The position numbers and the translations under genes are program-made. This document shows, piece by piece, positions 19,083-27,333 of a stretch of DNA of 64,000 nt. The notes under the pieces were generated by a model. The model saw only the letters and a list, made by a program, of their open reading frames with translations, had not been told where the DNA came from and made no database searches. Origin of the DNA: JAJZNI01 sp035624785. GTDB taxonomy: Bacteria; Chloroflexota; Dormibacteria; Aeolococcales; Aeolococcaceae. The DNA lies in the NCBI GenBank assembly GCA_035624785.1, contig DASPQV010000048.1, forward strand, positions 117,170-181,169. The letters run 5' to 3'. The number at the start of each line of letters is the position of its first letter. Position 1 is the first letter of the stretch.

Positions 19083-19720
19083 GCTGCCTGCGACGGCGCC
19101 GGGCCGTGGGCCAGACCGCGGTCGAGTTCGCCCTGGTCTTCCCGGTCTTCATCCTGCTGGTGATGGGCTGCATCGACTACGGTGGCTACTTCGGCGCCCG
19201 GCTGTCCGTGGAGAACGCGGCCCGCGCCGGGGCTCGCCTGGCGGTCATCGAGCAGCCCAGCCAGTCCTCGTTCTCGGGCACCGCCATTGTTCAAGCGGTG
19301 ACCGGCCAGGCCAACGACGCGCCGGGCTTGCCGAGCAACTCGGACTGCATCTGGAACGGGAGCAACCTCAGCCCGCTGAGCTACCCTCCCTTCACCTTCT
19401 CCTCGAGCAGCATCGGCTGCATCGGCATCTGGTACTTCCAGCTGCAGATGACCGGGAGCCCCAGCCTCTGCGCCCAGTGGAGTGTCAAGAACCAGGCCTT
19501 TGGCAAGTACTCCAGCAGCGGCTCGACGTGGACCGCCAGCTCGCCGAACAGCTGCGTCGGTATCGGCTCCGACATCGTGGTGGTCGGCGTCGGATATCAG
19601 TACCGACCGCTGACGCCGGTGCCGTACATTGGCACCGTGGCCACGAATTGCCCGTCCGGCGGCGGCAACTCGGCTCTCTGCACCTATGGGGAGACCCAGC
19701 TGCTCGAGGAGCAGCAGTGA
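19079..19720 (+). CDS. TadE-like minor pilin
   Basis: 213 aa, coupled to the preceding pilin by an ATGA overlap. GQTAVEFALVFPVFILLVMGC gives the TadE signature and single membrane helix at residues ~11-31; the segment DYGGYFGARLSVENAARAGAR matches the amphipathic continuation of Tad pilins. The exported part is Ser/Asn/Cys-rich. It is homologous in layout to the upstream gene and probably assembles with it. A prepilin peptidase that could process such proteins lies 12 kb downstream. Confidence 0.78.
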   Translation: MSCLRRRRAVGQTAVEFALVFPVFILLVMGCIDYGGYFGARLSVENAARAGARLAVIEQPSQSSFSGTAIVQAVTGQANDAPGLPSNSDCIWNGSNLSPLSYPPFTFSSSSIGCIGIWYFQLQMTGSPSLCAQWSVKNQAFGKYSSSGSTWTASSPNSCVGIGSDIVVVGVGYQYRPLTPVPYIGTVATNCPSGGGNSALCTYGETQLLEEQQ

Positions 19721-19778
19721 GGCGCCTCGGCTGGCGCTGGTAGTGACCTTCGGCCCGAGCGGCGCTGCCCGCCCCCGC

Positions 19779-19784
19779 TAGACT
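19779..19784 (+). promoter_or_regulatory. -10 box of hisS (leaderless)
   Basis: TAGACT ends 10 nt before the hisS ATG; there is no Shine-Dalgarno sequence and no clear -35. Same layout as proS and thrS. Confidence 0.5.
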
Positions 19785-19794
19785 CAGCCCCGCC

Positions 19795-21063
19795 ATGCCG
19801 GCCATCAGCCGCCCGCGCGGGACCAACGACGTGCTGCCGCCCGAGTCCGCCACCTGGGAGTGGGTCCTCGACGGCCACCGGGAGGTGGCGTCCGGCTTCG
19901 GCTACGAGCCGGTGGAGACCCCCGCCTTCGAGGCCACCGAGGTCTACGAGCGGGGCACCGGCGCCGGCACCGACGTGGTCGAGAAGGAGATGTTCAGCTT
20001 CACCGACCGGGGTGGCCGCGAGCTGACCCTCCGACCCGAGGCGACCCCGGGCATCCTCCGGGCGGTGCTGGCCGCCCACCTGGAGCAGCGGCGGCGGCCG
20101 GTCCGGGTCCGCTACGCCGGTCCCATGTTCCGCTACGCGCGCCCTCAGGCCGGCCGCTACCACCAGTTCTGGCAGCTCGATATCGAGGCGATCGGGGAGC
20201 GCTCGCCAGCCCTCGACGCCGAGGTGGTCGAGGTCGCCTGGCGCTTCTACGAGCGGTTGGGGGTCACCGGGATCCAGCTCCAGCTCAACAGCCTGGGTGA
20301 CCTCGAGGACCGCCGCCGCTACCGCGCCGCCCTGGTCGCCTACTACACGCCGCTCCGCGACCAGCTCTGCGACGACTGCCGCCGCCGCCTCGAGATCAAC
20401 CCGCTCCGCCTCCTCGACTGCAAGCGCGACGCCCGTTTCGTGGCCGGGGCGCCCGAGATCGGGGCCTCGCTGAGCCCGCCGAGCATGGCCTTCTTCGCCT
20501 GCGTCCAGGAGCTGGTGAGCGACGCGGGCATCCCCTTCCGGCTCGATCCGCGGCTGGTACGCGGCCTCGACTACTACTGCGACACCACCTTCGAACTCTG
20601 GCACGAGAGTCTGCAGGGAGCGCAGAACGCCCTGGGCGGTGGGGGCCGCTACGACGGTCTCGCCGAGGTCCTCGGCTTCCCGCCGACGCCCGCGACCGGC
20701 TACGCCCTCGGTGTGGAGCGCACCGTCGCCGTCTGCCGCGAGCAGGGGCTTGCCCCCTCGGGAGCGGCTCCGCACGTCACCGTCCTCGGCATCGGCGTGG
20801 CCGGCAACCGTGCCGCTCCGGTGGTGGCCGGCCGGCTGCGCGAGGCCGGGATCAGCGCTGTGGTGGACGCCTCGGATCGCCGCTTGGACCGCAAGCTCGC
20901 CGCCGCCGCCCGGCAGGGCGCGCGCCTCGCGGTGATGGTGGGCGAGGAGGAGGCGGCCCAGGCCACGGCCACCTGGAAGGACCTGGAAACCGGGCGCCAG
21001 GACAGGAGCGCGGTGACGGATCTCGCCGCGACGATTCGTCCGCTCCTCGACCGGGTACCATGA
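19795..21063 (+). CDS. hisS: Histidyl-tRNA synthetase
   Basis: Class II synthetase, 422 aa. RGTNDVLPPE opens the catalytic domain; LRPEATPGILRA is motif 2, RGLDYYCDTTFELW and GGGGRYDGL are the histidine-specific loops, and the last ~95 residues form the anticodon-binding domain (VLGIGVAGNRAA...). ATG 19795 directly follows a -10 box. All key motifs are present. Confidence 0.97.
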   Translation: MPAISRPRGTNDVLPPESATWEWVLDGHREVASGFGYEPVETPAFEATEVYERGTGAGTDVVEKEMFSFTDRGGRELTLRPEATPGILRAVLAAHLEQRRRPVRVRYAGPMFRYARPQAGRYHQFWQLDIEAIGERSPALDAEVVEVAWRFYERLGVTGIQLQLNSLGDLEDRRRYRAALVAYYTPLRDQLCDDCRRRLEINPLRLLDCKRDARFVAGAPEIGASLSPPSMAFFACVQELVSDAGIPFRLDPRLVRGLDYYCDTTFELWHESLQGAQNALGGGGRYDGLAEVLGFPPTPATGYALGVERTVAVCREQGLAPSGAAPHVTVLGIGVAGNRAAPVVAGRLREAGISAVVDASDRRLDRKLAAAARQGARLAVMVGEEEAAQATATWKDLETGRQDRSAVTDLAATIRPLLDRVP

Positions 21064-21121
21064 CCCGCGGCTCCCCGCCGGTCGCAGCGCATCCCACGCG
21101 GCTGGACCAACATACCCGCAA

Positions 21122-21133
21122 TCGGGATCCCGA
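21122..21133. repeat. 12-bp perfect palindrome in the hisS downstream region
   Basis: TCGGGATCCCGA is a perfect 12-bp palindrome in the 203-bp gap between hisS and the next small gene. It could be an operator for the downstream membrane-protein/anti-sigma group, or chance in GC-rich DNA. Nothing else supportable is seen in that gap. Confidence 0.3.
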
Positions 21134-21266
21134 CATCCGCCGCCAGCCTTCGAGCCCCCCAGGCAGGGGATGGAGAAAGGCGTCGTGAGGGAACCCACCT
21201 GGTCCTCGGGCACAGCCCAGGACGGCGCCACCGGCGCGGGGGCCGACCGGGCCTGATGAGCCGCCC

Positions 21267-21536
21267 ATGAGCCCCACGCTGCTCCTCGGGGCCGTGCTCG
21301 CCCTGGTCGGTGCCCAGGTCAGCCATCTCGCCGCTCCCCGGCGGCTGCGCTACCCGGTGGTCCTCGGTCTGGCCCTGCTCGGTGTCATCGGCGGGGAGGT
21401 GGTGGCCCAGTGGCTGCATGCTGGCGGCCCCGCCCTGGGCTCGCTGCACCCGGTCGCCGATGTGGCCGGCATGGTCCTGCTCGAGCTTGGGGGCGCCGCC
21501 CTCCACGGCCCCGGACGGCCGCGGCTGACCGCCTGA
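21267..21536 (+). CDS. Small membrane protein, unknown
   Basis: 89 aa, not recognised. Two or three hydrophobic segments (residues ~3-20, ~31-48, ~60-78) with a short basic loop (APRRLRYP) between the first two suggest an integral membrane protein. No clear Shine-Dalgarno sequence precedes ATG 21267. Codon use fits a real gene. It sits upstream of another small membrane protein and the anti-sigma/sigma pair, but no functional link can be shown. Confidence 0.55.
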   Translation: MSPTLLLGAVLALVGAQVSHLAAPRRLRYPVVLGLALLGVIGGEVVAQWLHAGGPALGSLHPVADVAGMVLLELGGAALHGPGRPRLTA

Positions 21537-21577
21537 GCGGGCGCTCACCCTCTAGCCGAGAGCCCCTTCCGTGACCG

Positions 21578-21583
21578 CATAAT
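21578..21583 (+). promoter_or_regulatory. Putative -10 box before the 58-aa membrane-protein gene
   Basis: CATAAT at 21578-21583, about 60 nt before the chosen ATG. This transcript would carry a leader with a strong Shine-Dalgarno sequence. The -35 is not clear. Confidence 0.4.
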
Positions 21584-21642
21584 CGAGTGCCGCGATGCGG
21601 CCCCAGCGCCCGTCTCGGCTGGGAGGTCAGAGGAGGACAGGC

Positions 21643-21819
21643 ATGCGCATCAAATTCCCCTTCGGCCGCAAGACACTCGCGGCTGCTGGAGCGATCGGGG
21701 CCGGGCTGCTGTTCTGGCGGATCAGGGCTCGCCGCCACGAGGCGGAGGACCGCGCCTTCGAGGAGGAGATCAAGGGGTCGGCCAAGGAGGAGGCCGGCGC
21801 ATCCAGCAGTGAGGCCTGA
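21643..21819 (+). CDS. Small membrane-anchored protein, unknown
   Basis: 58 aa. Basic N terminus (MRIKFPFGRKT), one hydrophobic helix (LAAAGAIGAGLLFWRI), then a charged Glu/Arg/Lys tail. AGGAGG at 21631-21636, 6 nt upstream, fixes ATG 21643; a longer in-frame start at 21595 lacks such support. It lies 51 nt before the anti-sigma gene and may be co-transcribed with it. Function unknown. Confidence 0.65.
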   Translation: MRIKFPFGRKTLAAAGAIGAGLLFWRIRARRHEAEDRAFEEEIKGSAKEEAGASSSEA

Positions 21820-21870
21820 GATCCGGACGCATCGCGCCCCCTCGGCTTCCCAGCGTCCCCCTCGCCACGG

Positions 21871-22371
21871 ATGGGCCTTCCCGTGAGTTTGGAGCTGCCC
21901 CCGCTCGGGTATCCAGCCGATGTGACGCCTCACACGTCGGAGCTCCGGCTGCCCGCCGACCGCCACTACGTGATCGTGGCCAAGCGAGCCGCCGCCGGCT
22001 TCGCCGCGGTGGCCGGCCTCGACGTCGAGGCCCTCGACGACCTGGTCATCGCGGTGGCCCAGGCCTGCGAGAACACGATCTCGCTGTGCGAGCGCGCCGC
22101 CGGCCCAGGGTGCGGCCAGATCCGCCTGGTCTTCAGCCTTGCCGACCGAGCCCTGGAGGTGCAGGTGAAGAGCAGCCTGACCAGGGCGGAGCTGGAGGCG
22201 GCAGCCCGCCGCCGGGCGGCCGCGGCTCAGGCCGCGCTGGAGGCGCGCCTCCGCGAGGCCGATGAGATGGCACTGCGGGTGATGGGCCTCTTCGTCGACG
22301 ACTTCGGCTACCGGGTGGACGAGCGCACCGGCGGGATGCGGGTCAGACTGACCAAGTACCTGGTTAAGTGA
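21871..22371 (+). CDS. RsbW-like anti-sigma factor with degenerate ATP-binding site
   Basis: 166 aa, GHKL/HATPase_c_2 fold. It aligns with RsbW/SpoIIAB: ELRLPADRHYVIVAKRAAAGF at the N terminus, AVAQACENTI for the N box, and a final MRVRLTKYL matching RsbW's AMTKYL. In RsbW the N box reads SEACTN; here the catalytic-base Glu is Gln while Asn is kept. The D-x-G and GGLGL segments of the ATP lid are missing, replaced by an Ala/Arg/Glu-rich helix (ELEAAARRRAAAAQ). It therefore probably binds its sigma factor without kinase activity. The stop overlaps the sigma-factor GTG. Starts at GTG 21883 or 21922 are also possible. Confidence 0.75.
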   Translation: MGLPVSLELPPLGYPADVTPHTSELRLPADRHYVIVAKRAAAGFAAVAGLDVEALDDLVIAVAQACENTISLCERAAGPGCGQIRLVFSLADRALEVQVKSSLTRAELEAAARRRAAAAQAALEARLREADEMALRVMGLFVDDFGYRVDERTGGMRVRLTKYLVK

Positions 22372-23228
22372 CCCCGGCACCGCGCCGGACCGGCGGCGGT
22401 GGGTTGCCGGAGCGTGGTTCGACCGCCAGGCCGGCGCGGACGGCGGAGCGCCGCTCGATGGCCAAGCCGGCGGCGTCTCCCGGCCGCGAGGAGGTCAGGC
22501 GCCTGCTCCGCGAGTACCGCGAGACCCGCGATCCGGTCATCCGGGATCGGCTGGTCGAGCTGAACAGCGACCTGGTCCACTACATCGCCCGCCGCTTCGC
22601 CAACCGCGGTGAGCCTCTCGAGGACATCGAGCAGGTCGGCTTCCTGGGTCTGATCCAGGCCATCGACCGCTTCGATCCCTCCCTCGAGAATGAGTTCAGC
22701 ACCTTCGCGACCCCGACCATCATGGGCGAGATCCGGCGCCACTTCCGGGACCGCTCCTGGGCGGTCAGGGTGCCTCGACGGCTCCAGGAGAACCTGCTCC
22801 GGGTCCACTCGGCCCAGCAGGAGCTTCAGTCCCGGCTCGGCCGCCCCGCCACCATCGAGGAGATCGCGACCCACCTACGGCTCGAGCCGGACGACGTGCT
22901 GGCCGCGCTCGAGGTCTCGCCGGCCCAGCGCACCATCTCCCTGCAGGCCCCGCTGGGCGGGGACGGCGGGGAGCCGACCGAGCTGGGCGAGAGACTGGGG
23001 GCCGAGGACCAGGACCTCGACCGGGTCGAGATGCGCGACGTGCTGGAGCGGGCGATGGCCCACCTGAGTCCCCGAGAGCGGCGGATCATGGCGCTCCGCT
23101 TCGTCGACCAATTGCCCCAGACCGAGGTCGCCAAACGGCTCGGCATCTCCCAGATGCACGTCTCCCGGCTGCAGCGGGCCGCGGTCGAACAGCTGCGCCG
23201 GGAGTTCGGCGGCGAAGCCGGGGTCTGA
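22368..23228 (+). CDS. RNA polymerase sigma factor, SigB/SigF/SigG subfamily
   Basis: 286 aa, sigma-70 group 3. Region 2 has LVHYIARRFANRGEPLEDIEQVGFLGL and FSTFATPTIMGEIRRHFRD (-10 recognition); region 3 has WAVRVPRRLQE; region 4 ends with LPQTEVAKRLGISQMHVSRLQR, the helix-turn-helix for the -35. GTG overlaps the stop of the RsbW-like gene, the classic anti-sigma/sigma gene pair for general stress or developmental control. ATG 22458 is an alternative start that removes a disordered 30-aa tail. No anti-anti-sigma gene is adjacent. Confidence 0.92.
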   Translation: MTPAPRRTGGGGLPERGSTARPARTAERRSMAKPAASPGREEVRRLLREYRETRDPVIRDRLVELNSDLVHYIARRFANRGEPLEDIEQVGFLGLIQAIDRFDPSLENEFSTFATPTIMGEIRRHFRDRSWAVRVPRRLQENLLRVHSAQQELQSRLGRPATIEEIATHLRLEPDDVLAALEVSPAQRTISLQAPLGGDGGEPTELGERLGAEDQDLDRVEMRDVLERAMAHLSPRERRIMALRFVDQLPQTEVAKRLGISQMHVSRLQRAAVEQLRREFGGEAGV

Positions 23229-23278
23229 CCCGCCGCCGCTGCCTTGCACCGGTCTGAGTTGTGCCGTCGGCGGTCCGA

Positions 23279-23284
23279 TACAAT
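23279..23284 (+). promoter_or_regulatory. Putative -10 box of alaS
   Basis: TACAAT, identical to the thrS box, lies 94 nt before the chosen alaS start, so alaS would have a leader of about 85 nt. No good -35 at normal spacing. Confidence 0.35.
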
Positions 23285-23378
23285 CGACTGGCTCTGCACC
23301 TCGGACCGAGGGCGCCGCATCCGAGATGGTGCCGCCCACCCGCCGGGTGCTCCCAACCCAGCAGCGAGCCTCCCCCCT

Positions 23379-26045
23379 TTGCGCAGCTACGAGATCCGGG
23401 AGCGCTTCCTCCGATTCTTCGAGGAGCGAGGGCACCGGGTCCTGCCCAACCAGTCCCTGATCCCCGAGGGCGACCCGTCGTTGCTCTTCACGGTCGCTGG
23501 GATGGTGCCGCTCAAGCGCTTCATCAGCGGCGAGCGGACCCCGCCCAGCCCTCGCCTTGCCTCCTGCCAGCGCTGCTTCCGAGGTTCGGGCCTGCGCACC
23601 GACGACATCTCGTCGGTGGGCGACTGCACCCACCACACCCTCTTCGAGATGCTCGGCAACTGGTCGATCGGCGACTACTTCAAGGAGGGGGCCATCCGGT
23701 TGGCGTGGGAGCTGCTCACCGAGGACTTCCGCCTCGACCCGGCACGGCTTCGCCCCTCCATCTTTCCCGAGGACGCGGAGTCGCTGCGGCTGTGGACCGA
23801 GCTCATCGGGTTCACCGACGAGCAGGTGAGCCGCATCGAGGACAACTGGTGGCAGGCCGGCCCGACCGGGCCGTGCGGCTACGACAGCGAGGTGTACTTC
23901 GATCGAGGAGCTCCCTGCGCCTGCGGTCGCGTCGACTGCCGCCCCGAGGACGAGTGCGGCGGGGACCGCTGGGTGGAGATCTGGAACCTGGTGTTCATGG
24001 AGTTCGACCAGCGGGAGGACGGCACCCGGGCGCTGCTGCCCCAGAGGACGGTCGACACCGGCATGGGGTTGGAGCGCATGGCCACGGTCCTTCAGGGGGT
24101 GCGCTGCAACTACCAGAGCGACCTGTTCCAGCCGATCATGGCCAGCCTGGATCGGCGGTCGGGCGGAGGAGGCGACGGGGAGTCGCGGCAGCGCTCCCTG
24201 CGGGTGCTCGCCGACCACGTGCGGGGCGCCACGTTCCTGGTCAGCGACGGGGTGCTTCCCTCCAACGAGGGCCGCGGCTACGTGCTCCGCCGGGTGATCC
24301 GCCGCGCCGCCCTGCACGCCCGGAGGGTGGCGCTCCAGGGTCCGATCGCCGAGGCCGTCGCCGACGTGGTGGCGGTGATGGGCGATGCCTACCCGGAGCT
24401 GCGGCACCATCGGGAGCGTGCGCAGGCGGCGATCCGGGCGGAGGAGGAGGTGTTCAGCCGGACCGTGGAGGCGGCCAGCGACCGCCTGGAGACACTGCTC
24501 GCCTCGGGGGTCACCGAGATCCCGGGAGAGGATGCCTTTCGCCTCTACGATACCTACGGGCTTCCGGTGGAGTTAACCGTGGAGATGGCAGGCGAGCGCG
24601 GGATCACGGTCGACCGTGCCGGCTTCGACAGAGCCCTGGCGGAGCAGCGCGAGCGGAGCCGCAAGGGGGGGACGCAGAAGGGGTGGACGGCGGGTCCCGA
24701 GAGCAAGGCCGAGCTCGGCGTCGATATCAGGGTCGTCCGCGCCACGCGCTTCGCCGGCTACGAGACGCTCACCGCTGAGGCGACGGTCCTCGATGTGGTC
24801 TCTCGATCCGGCGGCGTCAGCAGCCGGGCGGACCACCTGGAGGCTGGCGAGCACGGAGAGGCCTTCCTCGACGTGAGCCCCTTCTACGCCGAGGCGGGAG
24901 GCCAGGTGGGTGACACCGGCGCCCTGACCTGGGAGGGTGGCCGGGCGACTGTCACCGACTGCCAGATCGTGGAAGACGGGCCTGTCCATGGCCGAGCCCA
25001 CCTGGTCCACGTGGACGAGGGATCCCTGCACACCGGCATCCGCTTGGTCGCGAAGGTGGACGAGGCACGGCGGGGCGCGACCACGCGTCACCACAGCGCC
25101 ACCCACCTGCTCCACAAAGCTCTCCGGGAGATCCTCGGCGAGACCGTCGTCCAGAGAGGATCGCTGGTCCGCCCCGACTACGCGACCTTCGACTTCAGCT
25201 TTCCCCGGAGCCTGACCGCGGACGAGCTGCGATCGGTGGAGCGCCGGCTCAACCGGGCCATCCGCGACAACCTGGAGCGGGACGTTCGTGAGATGCCGGT
25301 CGCGCAGGCGCGGGCCACCGGCGCCATCGCCCTCTTCGGCGAGAGATACGGCGAGACGGTCCGGGTGGTCGATTTCGGCGGCTGGGCCCGTGAGCTCTGC
25401 GGCGGCACCCATGTGCCGCGCAGCGGCGACATCGGAGCGGCTTTCCTGGTCGGCGAGAGGTCGATAGGCCAGGGCGTCCGGCGTGTCGAGATGGTCGCCG
25501 GCGAGGCCGCCGTGCAGCGCTGGGAGGAGACCGAGGCCGCCCTCCGAGACGTCGCCCTCACCCTGCGGGCCCGGCCAGGCGAGGTTCCGGAGCGGGTCTC
25601 GAGGCTGCTCGAGCAGAACCGGGAGCTGCAGCGGCGGCCCGGGGGCGCTGGGGACGGGGTCGCCGCTACCCTGGAGTCGGCCGAGCTGATCTCGGCGATG
25701 GGCACCACCGCGGCGATCGCCGACGCCTCGTCGATGAGCTCGGACCAGGCCGCCAGCCTGGCCGACCGGCTCTTCGCCGAACGGCTCGGGGGACGTGGCC
25801 TCGCTGCCGTCTTCGGCCAGGACACGGTGGTGGTCAAGGCCGGCGCCGACGCGGTGGCGGCGGGCCACCACGCGGGCCGGCTGGCCGGGCTCGCCGCGGA
25901 CGCCGCGGGCGGACGTGGCGGGGGTCAGCCGAGCTTCGGACGAGGCGGCCTGAAGGCCCCCGGCCGGAGAGGCGAGGCCATCGACGCGCTGCGCGCCGCC
26001 GTCCAGGCAGGACCCGGGAGCGCCGCTGGGGAAGCTCACCCGTGA
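23379..26045 (+). CDS. alaS: Alanyl-tRNA synthetase
   Basis: Class II synthetase with editing, 888 aa. N-terminal catalytic core (YEIRERFLRFFEERGHRVLP, FTVAGMVPLKRF, WEIWNLVFMEF-type motifs), then the editing domain with HHSATHLLH (~570) and CGGTH (~674), and a C-terminal DHHA1/C-Ala region (GGGQPSFGRGG). A Cys-rich loop, CACGRVDCRPEDEC, precedes the WVEIWN motif and may bind metal. TTG at 23379 is chosen because it gives the usual family start; only an upstream TTG (23244) is otherwise available in frame. Its stop overlaps the FtsA-like gene (GTGA). Confidence 0.94.
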   Translation: MRSYEIRERFLRFFEERGHRVLPNQSLIPEGDPSLLFTVAGMVPLKRFISGERTPPSPRLASCQRCFRGSGLRTDDISSVGDCTHHTLFEMLGNWSIGDYFKEGAIRLAWELLTEDFRLDPARLRPSIFPEDAESLRLWTELIGFTDEQVSRIEDNWWQAGPTGPCGYDSEVYFDRGAPCACGRVDCRPEDECGGDRWVEIWNLVFMEFDQREDGTRALLPQRTVDTGMGLERMATVLQGVRCNYQSDLFQPIMASLDRRSGGGGDGESRQRSLRVLADHVRGATFLVSDGVLPSNEGRGYVLRRVIRRAALHARRVALQGPIAEAVADVVAVMGDAYPELRHHRERAQAAIRAEEEVFSRTVEAASDRLETLLASGVTEIPGEDAFRLYDTYGLPVELTVEMAGERGITVDRAGFDRALAEQRERSRKGGTQKGWTAGPESKAELGVDIRVVRATRFAGYETLTAEATVLDVVSRSGGVSSRADHLEAGEHGEAFLDVSPFYAEAGGQVGDTGALTWEGGRATVTDCQIVEDGPVHGRAHLVHVDEGSLHTGIRLVAKVDEARRGATTRHHSATHLLHKALREILGETVVQRGSLVRPDYATFDFSFPRSLTADELRSVERRLNRAIRDNLERDVREMPVAQARATGAIALFGERYGETVRVVDFGGWARELCGGTHVPRSGDIGAAFLVGERSIGQGVRRVEMVAGEAAVQRWEETEAALRDVALTLRARPGEVPERVSRLLEQNRELQRRPGGAGDGVAATLESAELISAMGTTAAIADASSMSSDQAASLADRLFAERLGGRGLAAVFGQDTVVVKAGADAVAAGHHAGRLAGLAADAAGGRGGGQPSFGRGGLKAPGRRGEAIDALRAAVQAGPGSAAGEAHP

Positions 26046-27307
26046 TCGCCCGCAAGCGCTTCGCCCTGCTGCGCCGGCGCTCCGATTTCCACACCCACTA
26101 CACGGTGATCGACATCGGTACCGAGTTCGTCAAGGCGCTGGTGGTCAAGCGCGAGGACGGCAAGGGGATCGTGATCGGGGTCGGCAAGGTGCGCCAGTCC
26201 CTCTCCGACATGCAGGCCGGCGCCGTCGCCGACATCCAGGGGGTGATCGACAACTGCGATCGGGCGCTGACCGAGGCCGAGGACATGTGCGGGGCCATCC
26301 CCGGGCAGGCGGTGATGGGGATAGCCGGAGAGCAGGTGCGCGGCTTCAGCACCACCATGACCGTGCCCCGGCCCCAGCCTCAGGCGCGAATCACCCAGGG
26401 CGAGATCGCCACCGCTCTCCAGGCGGTGCAGCGCCGAGCCCTCAAGGAGGCCGTCCGCCAGATGTCACACGAGCTGGGCGTGGCCGAGGTCCACGTCCGG
26501 CTGGTCCACAGCAGCATCACCTCAGTGCACATCGACGGCTACGCGGTCACCAACCCGCTGGATTTCCAGGGCCAGGTCCTCGAGGTGAGCGTCTTCAACA
26601 CCTTCGCCCCCCTCACCCACATCGGAGCCCTCCAGACGATCGCCCAGGAGCTCGACCTCGAGCTGGTCGCCACGGTGGCCGAGCCCTACGCGCTCACCCG
26701 GGGATGCGCCACCGAGGACATCTACGAGTTCGGCGGGATCTTCGTCGACGTCGGCGGCGGCACCACCGACATCGCGGTGGTCCGGCGCGGCATCGAGGCC
26801 ATCCGGATGTTCGCCCTGGGCGGCCGCTCATTCACCAAGCGGCTGGCCAACGAGATGACCATGAGCCTGGAGGAGGCCGAGCGATTCAAGCTGGCCCATG
26901 CCGAGGGGCGGCTCCCAGCCGAGCAGAACGCGATCGCCAAGACCGCCCTTCTTCCGACCGCGGAGGTCCTGGCCCAGGGCATCGCCCTCACCCTCGAGGA
27001 GCTGGCCGGCCGCGATCAGCTGCCGCCGGCGATCTACCTGGCCGGGGGCGGCGCGGCCCTGCCCGAGGTGAGCGAGCAGCTCCAGGCGGTCGAGTGGGCC
27101 GAGAGCGTGCCGATGAGCCGGGCACCCGCCATCCGCGTCCTCGGCCCCGACGACGTCCACGGCATCCACGACTCCACCGGCCTCCTGGTGGGCAGCCAGG
27201 ACGTCACCCCGATGGGGCTTGCGTATCATGCGGTGTCCCTGGAGGACGAGGCGGACCAGCCGCTCGGCGGCCTGATGCGCCGGGTCATGAGGGCGATGAG
27301 GGTATGA
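26042..27307 (+). CDS. FtsA/PilM-like actin-fold ATPase
   Basis: 421 aa, actin/HSP70 fold. TVIDIGTEFVKALVV is phosphate loop 1, FVDVGGGTTDIAVVRRG is phosphate loop 2, IYLAGGGAALPEVSE is the adenosine motif; an SHS2-like insertion (STTMTVPRPQ..., VHIDGYAVTNPLDFQG) is as in FtsA. FtsA tethers FtsZ to the membrane; PilM binds the tail of PilN. The gene is coupled to alaS and, through a mini-cistron, to a bitopic membrane protein, which favours a PilM-like envelope scaffold over canonical FtsA. No ftsZ is adjacent. The C terminus (RRVMRAMRV) is basic and could be a membrane-targeting helix. Confidence 0.82.
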   Translation: MIARKRFALLRRRSDFHTHYTVIDIGTEFVKALVVKREDGKGIVIGVGKVRQSLSDMQAGAVADIQGVIDNCDRALTEAEDMCGAIPGQAVMGIAGEQVRGFSTTMTVPRPQPQARITQGEIATALQAVQRRALKEAVRQMSHELGVAEVHVRLVHSSITSVHIDGYAVTNPLDFQGQVLEVSVFNTFAPLTHIGALQTIAQELDLELVATVAEPYALTRGCATEDIYEFGGIFVDVGGGTTDIAVVRRGIEAIRMFALGGRSFTKRLANEMTMSLEEAERFKLAHAEGRLPAEQNAIAKTALLPTAEVLAQGIALTLEELAGRDQLPPAIYLAGGGAALPEVSEQLQAVEWAESVPMSRAPAIRVLGPDDVHGIHDSTGLLVGSQDVTPMGLAYHAVSLEDEADQPLGGLMRRVMRAMRV

Positions 27308-27333
27308 GCTCGATGAGGATCGAGCCCCGATGA
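27304..27333 (+). CDS. Nine-codon mini-cistron linking two genes
   Basis: Encodes MSSMRIEPR. Its ATG overlaps the stop of the FtsA-like gene (ATGA) and its own TGA overlaps the ATG at 27330 (ATGA). It bridges the 22-nt gap so ribosomes could pass by two successive terminate-reinitiate steps. It may be a coupling device rather than a functional peptide, or coincidence. Confidence 0.35.
   Translation: MSSMRIEPR

Noticed and set aside
21172..21257. 28-codon open frame starting MEKGVV between hisS and the small membrane protein
   Set aside because: No proper Shine-Dalgarno spacing, no family resemblance and unremarkable composition.
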